Origin: Georgenia muralis
GTDB lineage: Bacteria > Actinomycetota > Actinomycetes > Actinomycetales > Actinomycetaceae
DNA length: 64,000 nt
Direction of reading: 5' to 3'
Assembly (NCBI RefSeq): GCF_003814705.1
Contig: NZ_RKRA01000001.1
Coordinates: forward strand, 62,001-126,000
The notes beneath the pieces were generated by a model, which was not told the DNA's origin, did no database searches, and saw nothing but the letters and a program-made list of their open reading frames with translations. Positions within the stretch are counted from its first letter, which is position 1, and the number at the start of each line of letters is the position of its first letter. This document shows positions 56,280-64,000 of this stretch, piece by piece. Position numbers and translations under genes: made by a program.

Positions 56280-56513
56280 ACCCACCCACCATGGCCTACA
56301 CCACACCCCCACCACCCAGCCGCCACACGCCACCCGACCGCCCCCCCCACACCACCCGAACGAGGCGAGCGAGTCGTGGCGCCACTTCCCGAGCACCGGC
56401 AGACGTCGCCCGTGACGCCGGTGGTCGCGGTGTCCCGCACCCGTGGAGCTGGCTTCGCGTGGACCGAGCACGAGTCGACCTCCGGTGGGCCGGCGGATGA
56501 GGTCCGGTCCGCA

Positions 56514-56547
56514 ACGACGCGACCCCCCGGCCGGGGGGTCGCGTCGT
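56514..56547. terminator. Perfect palindrome after lldP
   Basis: A perfect 17-bp inverted repeat without a loop (arms begin ACGACGCGACCCCCCGG) lies 36 bases beyond the permease stop. It would end the leftward permease transcript before the rRNA operon B promoters. The 140 bases to its left, up to the rRNA repeat, hold nothing I recognise. Confidence 0.75.
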
Positions 56548-56583
56548 CGGTCGAGCAGCCGGCCGTGAGGCGGCCGGACGGGG

Positions 56584-58401
56584 TCAGATCTTCGCGAGCT
56601 GCAGCTCCTTGTTGTCGACCTGCGGGGCGGTCCAGAGCTTCCGCGCGACGACAGCGAGGACGAGGTAGACCGCGACGAAGAGGACGAGGCCGATGTTGAG
56701 GCCGATCCCGAAGATCCACATGTACGCGATGGCACCTGCGGCCAGCACGTAGTAGGTCATGGGGATGATGGTCTTGCGGATGAGGTCGCCCTCGCGGCCG
56801 AGGAGGCCCACCGTGGCTGCGGCGGCCACGATGTTGTGGATGGCGACCATGTTGCCGGCCGCGCCACCGACGGCCTGGGCGGCCACGACGGTCTCGGGGC
56901 TGGACGCCCCGATCCCCTCACCGGTGGAGAACTGGAACAGCGAGAACATCATGTTCGACACCGTGTTCGACCCCGCGACGAACGCGCCGAGCGCGCCGAT
57001 GGTCGGGGCGATGACGGGCCAGTTCTGCCCCATCAGATCCGCAGCGCCCTCGGCGAGCGTGAGCGGCATGGAGTTGTACCCCGAGTCGTTGAAGTTGGTC
57101 CCGGAGTTGATGAAGATCCGGACGAGCGGCAGGGCCGTCAGCAGCGCGAAGGCCGCCCCGAGCAGCTGGCCGCTGGCGACCTTCCAGGACGCGGCGATCT
57201 TCTTGCTGTTCATCCGGTGCAGCACGTAGGTGATGAGGATCGCGAGCAGGAAGATGGCGCCCGGGGAGTACAGCAGGTCCATGTTCTGCGAGATGCCCGA
57301 GCCGAAGATGTCCTGGACCTTGATGACCGCCGGACCCGTGAGGAACGCCTTGACGGCGGGGATGTTGCGGGTGATGAGGAGCAGCGCGGCGACGATGACG
57401 TAGGGCGCCCACGCCCGGGTCATCGACATCCGCTTGGTGAGGTGCGACGCCTCCTCAAGGGGGTCCACGGTTCCCATCCACCGGGGGCTCCACCGCTCCC
57501 GCGGCGGGAAGTCCCAGACGTCCTTGGGCATGAGGAAGCCCTTGGACGAGGTGTACATGACCACGACCAGGCCGATGAACCCCCCGAGCATGGAGGGGAA
57601 CTCCGGGCCCAGCAGGTAGGCGACCGCCAGGTAGGGCAGGATCATGGCCAGCGCGGCGTAGAGCGCAAAGGGGGCCACGGCGAGGCCGGCTCGGAAGTCG
57701 CGCTTCTCGCCGAAGAAGCCGGTCATGAGCGTCACCATGAAGAGCGGGACGAGCAGGCCCACGATGGCGTGGATCGTGGCCACCTGGGTGGCCGTGTGCG
57801 CGATGAACTCGCTCTGGTCCAGGCCGAGAGCCCCCGCACGTGCGGCGGCGTTCTCGACGAGGGTGCCGTCGGTGCCCGACAGGCCCGTGCCGATGCCGAC
57901 GTTCATCGGCGTCCCGACGGCGCCGAAGCTCACCGGGGTGGACTGGATGATCAGACCCGCCATGACCGCCGCCATGGCCGGGAAGCCCAGCGCGAGCAGC
58001 AGGGGCGAGACGACGGCGGCCGGCGTGCCGAAGCCGGCGGCGCCCTCGATGAAGGAGCCGAAGAGCCAGGCGATGATGATGACCTGGATGCGACGGTCCG
58101 CACTGATCCGGGTGAAGCCGGCCCGGATGGTGTCCAGGGCTCCGCTCTTGGTGATGGTCTCGAGCAGCAGCAGCGCCCCGAACACGATCCAGAGCAGCCC
58201 GATGGCGATGAGGACGCCCTGCACCGTCGAGGCGGCGATGGCGTTCCAGCTCATCTGCCAGACCGCCGCGGCGATGATCACCACGGCCACGAGGCCGACC
58301 GGCATGGCGTACTTGGCCGGCCAGCGGAATCCGATGAGGAGCGTGCCGACGATGATGATCGGCAACGCTGCGAGTAGTGCCAGTACAGCTAGGTTGTCCA
58401 C
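56584..58401 (-). CDS. lldP: L-lactate/glycolate permease (LldP/GlcA family)
   Basis: The 605-residue membrane protein has about 12-14 hydrophobic segments. Family motifs are [40 protein letters not shown] and [19 protein letters not shown]. It imports lactate or glycolate with protons. The neighbouring glcDEF and malate synthase genes favour glycolate. The GTG start follows GGGAGG by four bases. A 414-base gap with a palindrome separates it from glcF, so it may have its own regulated promoter. Confidence 0.9.
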   Translation of the reverse strand: MDNLAVLALLAALPIIIVGTLLIGFRWPAKYAMPVGLVAVVIIAAAVWQMSWNAIAASTVQGVLIAIGLLWIVFGALLLLETITKSGALDTIRAGFTRISADRRIQVIIIAWLFGSFIEGAAGFGTPAAVVSPLLLALGFPAMAAVMAGLIIQSTPVSFGAVGTPMNVGIGTGLSGTDGTLVENAAARAGALGLDQSEFIAHTATQVATIHAIVGLLVPLFMVTLMTGFFGEKRDFRAGLAVAPFALYAALAMILPYLAVAYLLGPEFPSMLGGFIGLVVVMYTSSKGFLMPKDVWDFPPRERWSPRWMGTVDPLEEASHLTKRMSMTRAWAPYVIVAALLLITRNIPAVKAFLTGPAVIKVQDIFGSGISQNMDLLYSPGAIFLLAILITYVLHRMNSKKIAASWKVASGQLLGAAFALLTALPLVRIFINSGTNFNDSGYNSMPLTLAEGAADLMGQNWPVIAPTIGALGAFVAGSNTVSNMMFSLFQFSTGEGIGASSPETVVAAQAVGGAAGNMVAIHNIVAAAATVGLLGREGDLIRKTIIPMTYYVLAAGAIAYMWIFGIGLNIGLVLFVAVYLVLAVVARKLWTAPQVDNKELQLAKI

Positions 58402-58439
58402 GAGCCCTCCCAGGGACCGGCACCCTCGCCGGTCATGTC

Positions 58440-58452
58440 CGTGAATTTCACG
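58440..58452. promoter_or_regulatory. Palindrome in the lldP promoter region
   Basis: CGTGAA-T-TTCACG is a perfect 6-bp inverted repeat, 38 bases upstream of the lldP start. It is nested in a wider TCCGT...ACGGA repeat (58438-58459). The area is AT-richer than its surroundings, with CATAGT and TATCGT as possible -10 words. A GntR/FadR-type regulator such as LldR or GlcC is a natural guess, but no regulator gene is visible here. Confidence 0.5.
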
Positions 58453-58459
58453 ATACGGA

Positions 58460-58815
58460 AACTATGGTTCACGTACCGGAGTAACGACAGGACAGTAGTC
58501 CGCATCACACCGCGAGGGCAATACCCCAGACGAGTTCCGATAACAAGGGTCGCAGGGCTGCCCGCGTCAACCAGGACGAGTCGGGCGGGGAGGGGGAGAA
58601 CGTTGCGGCGGGCGGCGGACGGCTGCCCCCGCAAGCGCGCCGGTGCAGGGGTGCCCCCGGCGGGCGCACGCCGAGGGCGAGCCAGGGGGCACGCCAGAGC
58701 CACCCGGCTCGCCAGGAAGGGCGAGAACGCGGGCACGCCGAGGAGCGGCGCCGCTCACGCGACGCCGCTCAGGCCAGGGTCGGCGCTCAGGGTGCCGATC
58801 CGCTCTGGGCCGGGA
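58460..58815. other. Gap between lldP promoter and glcF
   Basis: About 350 bases without a convincing gene. The left part is AT-richer and may hold the lldP promoter. The right part, about 58560-58815, is very GC-rich with short repeats and only shadow frames. Confidence 0.4.
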
Positions 58816-60336
58816 TCAGCCGCACCCACCTGCGCCGCAGGCGCACGTCCCGCACCCGCCGCCCGCCGCGTCCGCGGCGGCCGGGACCGCCTCCGGCGCG
58901 GGTCCCGCGCCGAACCGGCCCACCTTCGGCCGGGTCGGGTCCTTGCGCGGCGGGTTCTCCAGGAGTGTCTGGACCGGCAGCCCGCGCAGCGACGCGTCGA
59001 GCACGAGGATCATGTGCGCCGTCGCCATGTGCTTGCCCTGGCGCCCGAGGGCGTCGGTGATCTGCAGCAGGCACCCGGGGTTGGACGTCACGAGCAGCTC
59101 GGCCTGGGTGGCCGCGACGTTCGTCGCCTTGCGGTCGCCCAGCTCGCGGGCCGGTTCGGGACGCACGAGATTGTAGATGCCGGCAGACCCGCAGCACAGG
59201 TCGCCGTCGGCGATCTCCTTGAGCGACAGCCCGGGGATCCCGCGAAGGAGCTGACGGGGCTGCGCCCGCACCCCCTGGGCGTGCGAGAGGTGGCACGCGT
59301 CGTGGTAGGCGATCGTGACGGGCAACGGGTGCCGCTGCGCGACCGGACCGAGCTCGACGAGGATCTCGGAGATGTCGCGGACCTTGTCCGAGAACGCCCG
59401 CGCACGCTCGGCGTAGGCGGGGTCGTCCGCGAGGAGGTGCGCGTAGTCCTTCATGGTCGAGCCGCAGCCCGCGGAGTTGACCACGATGCGCTCGACGCCG
59501 GCGTCGCTGAACGCGTCGATGAGGGCACGGGCGTACCGCAGGCCCTCCTCCTCGCGCCCGGCGTGGACGGACAGCGCCCCGCAGCACTCCTGCGCGGGCG
59601 GGGTGACGACGTCACAGCCCTCGAGGTTGAGCACCCGCACCGTGGCGGCGTTGACCCCGGGGTAGAACTCGCGCTGGACGCAGCCGAGCAGCATCCCCAC
59701 GGTCATCCGGCGGGGCCCCTTGGCGGGCATGACCTCCGGGATGCGCACCTGGCGCTGCACGGGCGGGGCGATGGCCTCCATCGTGGCCAGCGTCGGGGAG
59801 ATCCGCTCCAGGACGCCCGAGCCGCGGACGAGCCTGGACAGCCCGCTGCGCTGGTACAGGGCCAGCGGTCCGCGCATGAGCCGGAGCCGGTCCGGCCGGG
59901 GGAACAGCGCGAAGATCGCCTCGCGGACGGCCCGCTCCCCCACCGAACGGTGCTGCGAGCCGCGCCGCTGCACCTGCTGGCGCGTGGCCTCGATGAGCTT
60001 GTCGTACTGCACGCCCGAGGGGCAGGCCGTCACGCACGCCATGCACCCGAGGCAGTTGTCGATGTGCTCGACCATCGACGGGCTCATCGGCTCGCCCTCG
60101 AGCCCCTCCTTCATGAGGTAGATGCGCCCACGCGGGGAGTCCATCTCCTCGCCCCACAGGTTGTAGGTGGGGCAGGCCGGCAGACAGAACCCGCAGTGCA
60201 CGCAGTCGTCGATGAGCTCGCGAGCGGGCGGGTGGTGGTCGTCGAAGGCGGCGAGCCCCAGCACGTCCGGCAGCGTCGTGCCCGACTGCGCCGGCTCCGC
60301 CGACCCCATGGTCCCCTTCGTCGCGTCGACGCTCAT
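58816..60336 (-). CDS. glcF: Glycolate oxidase iron-sulfur subunit (GlcF type)
   Basis: The 506-residue protein has two [4Fe-4S] motifs, CVHCGFCLPACPTY and CLGCMACVTACPSGV, in the first 110 residues, and two CCG-type domains with CCGALSVHAG and CCGSAGIYN. It passes electrons from glycolate oxidation to the respiratory chain. The ATG overlaps the glcE stop (TGATG). The last residues are an unusual tail with four Cys, CGTCACGAGGCG, absent from well-known GlcF proteins as far as I recall. Confidence 0.9.
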   Translation of the reverse strand: MSVDATKGTMGSAEPAQSGTTLPDVLGLAAFDDHHPPARELIDDCVHCGFCLPACPTYNLWGEEMDSPRGRIYLMKEGLEGEPMSPSMVEHIDNCLGCMACVTACPSGVQYDKLIEATRQQVQRRGSQHRSVGERAVREAIFALFPRPDRLRLMRGPLALYQRSGLSRLVRGSGVLERISPTLATMEAIAPPVQRQVRIPEVMPAKGPRRMTVGMLLGCVQREFYPGVNAATVRVLNLEGCDVVTPPAQECCGALSVHAGREEEGLRYARALIDAFSDAGVERIVVNSAGCGSTMKDYAHLLADDPAYAERARAFSDKVRDISEILVELGPVAQRHPLPVTIAYHDACHLSHAQGVRAQPRQLLRGIPGLSLKEIADGDLCCGSAGIYNLVRPEPARELGDRKATNVAATQAELLVTSNPGCLLQITDALGRQGKHMATAHMILVLDASLRGLPVQTLLENPPRKDPTRPKVGRFGAGPAPEAVPAAADAAGGGCGTCACGAGGCG

Positions 60337-61580
60337 CAGATACCTCCCACGAACCGGCCCGGCGCGAGGTTGCGTCCGGGGTCGAGCTGTTCCTTGATGC
60401 CACGCATGAGGCCGAGACCGGCCACCGGCCCCCACACGTCCAGCCCGTCGCGCAGCTCGGCCGGAGCAGTGAGGACGACGACGGTGCCCTCCCGCGGGCT
60501 CGGCGCCGCCGCGCGCAGGTCCGCCAGCACCCCGGCGACGGCGTCCGGCGCCGGGGCCGTGAGACCGGCGTGGAGCACGCCGAGCGCGCTGCCGCGCAGC
60601 GCGACGGACGCACCGTGGCGCTCCTCGCTCGAGCGCGCCGCGGCGAGGAGGTCCGCGACACCGGTGAGGGTGGCGGTGGCCTTGGCGGTCACGTCCCCGC
60701 CGGGCAGGCGCGCCCACCACGACGGCGGCTCACCGATCTCGCCGCCGACCAGGGCGACGGTCTCCTCGGCGCGCGCGGCCACGGCCTCCTCGGTGCCCTC
60801 CAGGAGCACCGCGACCGTGGCCTCGTCGCTGCCTGCGGGGCGGTCGATCTCCACCGCGGCGGGGGCGAGCCGGGAGGCGACGACGGTGCGCGCGAGCTCG
60901 GCCGCCTCGGCGAGCGGAGCGGTGCGCAGGACGAACCGGCGGGCCGGTCGCACGGGGTGGAGGCGGAACGCCGCGCGCACGATGACCCCGAGGGTGCCGT
61001 AGGAGCCGGTCATGATCTTGGCCAGGTCGTACCCGGCGACGTTCTTGACCACCTTGCCGCCCGACGTCGCCACCGTGCCGTCCGCCAGGACGACCGTGGT
61101 GCCCAGGACGAGGTCGCGCAGGGCGAGACGCTGGAGCCGGCGCGGCCCCGTCGCGGCGGTCGCGAGGGCGCCGCCGATCGTCGAGCCGGCCTCGAGGCGC
61201 TCGCGCGGCACGTCCGCCACGAGCTCCTGCCCGGCCCGGCCGACCTCCTCCTGGAGGTCCTTCAGCGCCAGCCCCGCCTCGGCGACGACGACGAGGTCGC
61301 CCGCCTCGTGCTCCACCAGGCGGTCCAGACCGCGTGTGTCCAGGATGAGGTCGACCCGCTCGGGCGGGACGCCCCACGTCAGCGCCGTGCCCGCCCCGCG
61401 GGCGACCGTCACCAGGCCCTGCCCGGTGGCCTCGCGCAGGAGGGCGGAGGTCGCCTCGACCGAGGTGGGCCGGGCGACGGCGGCGGCGGTGACGCCGTCG
61501 ACGGTGTCGGTGTCCTGCGCGGGGCGGACCTCGCCCGCGCCGTCGAGGCTGCGGGCCAGCGTGGTGATGTCGATGCTCAT
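60336..61580 (-). CDS. glcE: Glycolate oxidase FAD-binding subunit (GlcE type)
   Basis: The 414-residue protein has the FAD-binding type 4 fold with VARGAGTALTWGVPP and LEAGSTIGGALATAATGPRR, then GGKVVKNVAGYDLAKIMTGS, a GlcE hallmark. It forms the glycolate oxidase with GlcD and GlcF. The ATG at 61580 shares a base with the glcD stop (TGATG), so the subunits are translationally coupled. The middle third is Ala-rich and diverges from other members. Confidence 0.9.
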   Translation of the reverse strand: MSIDITTLARSLDGAGEVRPAQDTDTVDGVTAAAVARPTSVEATSALLREATGQGLVTVARGAGTALTWGVPPERVDLILDTRGLDRLVEHEAGDLVVVAEAGLALKDLQEEVGRAGQELVADVPRERLEAGSTIGGALATAATGPRRLQRLALRDLVLGTTVVLADGTVATSGGKVVKNVAGYDLAKIMTGSYGTLGVIVRAAFRLHPVRPARRFVLRTAPLAEAAELARTVVASRLAPAAVEIDRPAGSDEATVAVLLEGTEEAVAARAEETVALVGGEIGEPPSWWARLPGGDVTAKATATLTGVADLLAAARSSEERHGASVALRGSALGVLHAGLTAPAPDAVAGVLADLRAAAPSPREGTVVVLTAPAELRDGLDVWGPVAGLGLMRGIKEQLDPGRNLAPGRFVGGI

Positions 61581-63040
61581 CAGAAGACCTCCGCCAGTCC
61601 GGCTTCCTGCAGGGGGTGGGCGCCCTGGTGACGACCAGGACGCTCGCCGCACAGCCGCGGCGTGGGGAAGACCTTCCCCGGGTTGGAGATGCCGGCAGGG
61701 TCGAAGGCGCACCGCACCGCCTGCATGGTGGCCAGGTCGTCCTCGGAGAACATGCGCGGCATGTACTTCGCCTTGTCCGAGCCCACGCCGTGCTCACCGG
61801 TGATGGACCCGCCGTTGGCGATGCACAGGTCGAGGATGCCGCCGGCGACCTCCTCGGCCCGCTCTGCCGCGCCCTCCTCGGCGTCGTCGAAGAGGACGAG
61901 GGGGTGGAGGTTGCCGTCCCCGGCGTGGAAGACGTTGGCGACCCGGACCCCGCGCTCGGCGGACATCTGGGCGATCTCGCGCAGCACCTTCGGCAGCGCG
62001 GTGCGCGGGATGACGCCGTCCTGGACGATGTAGTCGGGGCTGATCCGCCCGACGGCGGCGAAGGCGGACTTGCGGCCCTTCCAGATGAGGGCGCGCTCGA
62101 CGTCGTCGGCGGCGACCCGCACCTCGAAGGCACCGGCCTCCTGGCAGTGGCGCACCACCTCGTCGAACTCCCCCTCGACGTCCGCGGCCGCGCCGTCGAG
62201 CTCGACGACGAGGACGGCCCCCGCGCCGGCGGGGTAGCCGCAGTGGACCGCCTTCTCGGCGGCCTCGATGGCCAGGGCGTCCATCATCTCGATGGCGGCG
62301 GGGATGACGCCCGCGGCGATGATCGCCGAGGTGGCCGCCCCGGCGTCGTCGGTAGAGGCGAACCCGGCGAGGATCGTGCGGACGTCCTCGGGCAGGCGGG
62401 TCAGGCGCACGGTGGCGGCGGTGACGATCCCGAGGGTGCCCTCGGAGCCCACGAGGGCACCGAGCAGGTCGTAGCCCGGCGGGTCGGGCGCCTTGCCGCC
62501 GATCTCGACGAGCTCCCCGCCCGGGGTGACGAGGTCGAGCCCGGTGACGTGGTTGGTCGTGAAGCCGTACTTCAGGCAGTGGGCGCCGCCGGAGTTCTCC
62601 GCGACGTTCCCGCCGATGGAGCACACCGACTGGCTCGAGGGGTCGGGCGCGAAGTAGTAGCCGTCGGGCGTCGTGGCCTGGGTGAGGCGGAGGTTGATGA
62701 CGCCGGGGTCGACGACGGCGCGCTGGTTCGCCGCGTCGATCTCGCGGATCTCGCGCATCTGGGACATCACGACGAGCACGCCCTCCGCGCGGGGCAGCGC
62801 CCCGCCGGACAGGCCCGTGCCGGAGCCGCGCGCGACGAACGGGACCCGCAGGTCCGCGCAGGCGCGCACGGCCGTCGCGACGTCGGCCGCGTCACGGGCC
62901 AGGACCACCAGGCCGGGGACCACCTTGTACTGGGCGAGCCCGTCGCACTCGTAGGTGCGCAGCCGTTGACGGTCGGTGATGACCTGCTCGTCGCCGAGCT
63001 CGGCGGTGAGCCGGGCGGTGACCTGCTGCAGCGGGTCCAT
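61580..63040 (-). CDS. glcD: Glycolate oxidase FAD-linked catalytic subunit (GlcD type)
   Basis: The 486-residue protein has the FAD motifs VARGSGTGLSGGALP and SVCSIGGNVAENSGGAHCLK, and the C-terminal FAD-oxidase domain with NVFHAGDGNLHPLV and GGSITGEHGVGSDKA. It oxidises glycolate (or D-lactate) to glyoxylate (or pyruvate). AAGGAGG lies five bases before the ATG. It opens the glcDEF operon, downstream of malate synthase. Confidence 0.93.
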   Translation of the reverse strand: MDPLQQVTARLTAELGDEQVITDRQRLRTYECDGLAQYKVVPGLVVLARDAADVATAVRACADLRVPFVARGSGTGLSGGALPRAEGVLVVMSQMREIREIDAANQRAVVDPGVINLRLTQATTPDGYYFAPDPSSQSVCSIGGNVAENSGGAHCLKYGFTTNHVTGLDLVTPGGELVEIGGKAPDPPGYDLLGALVGSEGTLGIVTAATVRLTRLPEDVRTILAGFASTDDAGAATSAIIAAGVIPAAIEMMDALAIEAAEKAVHCGYPAGAGAVLVVELDGAAADVEGEFDEVVRHCQEAGAFEVRVAADDVERALIWKGRKSAFAAVGRISPDYIVQDGVIPRTALPKVLREIAQMSAERGVRVANVFHAGDGNLHPLVLFDDAEEGAAERAEEVAGGILDLCIANGGSITGEHGVGSDKAKYMPRMFSEDDLATMQAVRCAFDPAGISNPGKVFPTPRLCGERPGRHQGAHPLQEAGLAEVF

Positions 63041-63141
63041 GGCAGCCTCCTTGGTGCCTGCTCCCCGTCCGGGGAGGGGTCGTCACGGGCCCGGGAGTGC
63101 CGGGCCCGCACCCGCCGGCGACAGCCGGTGGGGCCGTGCGG

Positions 63142-63168
63142 GGCGCGGCGGGGAGCTCCCGCCGCGCC
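63142..63168. terminator. Hairpin between aceB and glcD
   Basis: An 11-bp perfect stem (GGCGCGGCGGG with CCCGCCGCGCC, loop GAGCT) lies 34 bases after the malate synthase stop. It may end or reduce transcription into glcD, whose own promoter is not evident. The stretch 63041-63201 otherwise holds only GC-rich repeats. Confidence 0.55.
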
Positions 63169-63201
63169 CGTGCGGCGGGGCCTGTCCCGCCGCGGTGCGG
63201 T

Positions 63202-64000
63202 CTACGGCATCCGCTCGTAGGCCGGGAGGGTGAGGAAGTCGGCGTAGTCGTCGGCGACGGCGACCTCGAGGAACGTCTCCTTGGCGCGGTCGTAGTCCGC
63301 AGCCTCGCCCGGGAGCTTGGCGATCTCCTCGGCGACGATCCGGTCGATGAGCTCCCGGGTCACCTTGTGCCCGGTGTCGGCGAGGGTGACGTCGTTGTGG
63401 AGCCACTGCCACACCTGCGAGCGTGAGATCTCGGCGGTCGCGGCGTCCTCCATGAGGTTGAAGATCGCCACCGCGCCGAGCCCCTCGAGCCACGCCTTGA
63501 GGTACTGGATGCCGACGGAGATGTTGTTGCGCAACCCCGCCTCGGTGACGTCGCCGGGGGTGGCGGAGACGTCGAGGAGCTGGGCCGCGGTGACGTGGAC
63601 GTCCTCACGCTTGCGGTCGAGCTGGTTGGGCCGGTCGCCGAGCTTGTCGGTGAAGACCTCCTTGCACAGCTCCACCATGCCGGGGTGGGCCACCCACGAG
63701 CCGTCGAAGCCGTCCTCGGCCTCGCGGGTCTTGTCCGCGCGCACCTTCTCGAAGGCCGCGGCGTTGACCTCGGGGTCCTTGGAGGGGATGAAGGCGGCCA
63801 TGCCGCCGATGGCGTGGGCGCCGCGCTTGTGGCACGTGCGGACGAGCAGCTCGGTGTAGGCCCGCATGAACGGCACCGTCATGGTCACCGCGTTGCGGTC
63901 GGGGAGCATGAACTCCTCGCCGCGGGTGCGGAAGGACTTGATGACGGAGAACATGAAGTCCCACCGTCCGGCGTTGAGGCCCGCGGAGTGCTCGCGCAGC
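63202..64000 (-). CDS. aceB: Malate synthase A (partial, C-terminal part)
   Basis: The frame enters from the right edge, so the start is missing; about 265 residues are visible. Motifs are LNAGRWDFMFSVIK, MRAYTELLVRTCHKRGAHAIGGMAAFIP, and SWVAHPGMVELCKEVF, with the C-terminal NISVGIQYLKAWLEGLGAVAI. It condenses glyoxylate with acetyl-CoA to malate in the glyoxylate shunt. Next to glcDEF it would consume the glyoxylate made from glycolate. Confidence 0.95.
   Translation of the reverse strand, partial: LREHSAGLNAGRWDFMFSVIKSFRTRGEEFMLPDRNAVTMTVPFMRAYTELLVRTCHKRGAHAIGGMAAFIPSKDPEVNAAAFEKVRADKTREAEDGFDGSWVAHPGMVELCKEVFTDKLGDRPNQLDRKREDVHVTAAQLLDVSATPGDVTEAGLRNNISVGIQYLKAWLEGLGAVAIFNLMEDAATAEISRSQVWQWLHNDVTLADTGHKVTRELIDRIVAEEIAKLPGEAADYDRAKETFLEVAVADDYADFLTLPAYERMP

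Overview
The window is very GC-rich and looks chromosomal, from an actinobacterium. Signs are GTG starts, many start codons 6-7 nt after a TANNNT hexamer (leaderless transcription), DinB/mycothiol-type enzymes, a DUF3516 helicase, and rRNA operons with no tRNA in the spacer. The order murA-leuD-leuC-IclR regulator-tRNA-Glu-gltX suggests Micrococcales (Cellulomonas/Georgenia-like); the genus is a guess.

Layout. 0-11 kb: ddl, a trans-sulfuration PLP enzyme, two lipoproteins (one frameshifted), dodecin, an acyltransferase, a DinB protein, murA, leuD-leuC divergent from an NdgR/LtbR-type IclR regulator with a perfect palindrome between them, then tRNA-Glu(CTC) x2 and tRNA-Gln(CTG). 11-29.4 kb: gltX next to its tRNAs, an FAA hydrolase, a permease and a membrane acyltransferase in an overlapping run, two AgcS symporters, a DEAD/DEAH helicase and several housekeeping or repair genes. 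29.4-38.6 kb: a leftward branched-chain amino acid block, read as ilvB-ilvN-ilvC-leuB-ilvE-cimA-lplA. Two transcription attenuators are visible: a leader peptide with Leu-Val-Val-Val before ilvB and one with Leu-Ile-Ile before cimA. 38.9-40.5 kb: an AspT-type exchanger.

40.6-56.4 kb: two almost identical 5.9-kb 16S-23S-5S operons lie in direct orientation and enclose ilvD plus a 1.79-kb IS1634-family insertion sequence. The IS is flanked by identical direct repeats of about 171 bp. This is an extraordinarily long target duplication that copied the ilvD promoter and first codons. Recombination between the two rRNA operons would delete ilvD, which appears only once here.

56.6-64 kb: a leftward C2 cluster of malate synthase (partial), glcD-glcE-glcF glycolate oxidase and an LldP/GlcA permease. 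It fits uptake of glycolate or lactate, oxidation to glyoxylate and condensation to malate.

The pathway genes together cover most of Ile/Val/Leu synthesis: citramalate synthase, LeuCD, LeuB, IlvBN, IlvC, IlvD and IlvE. leuA is not in the window.
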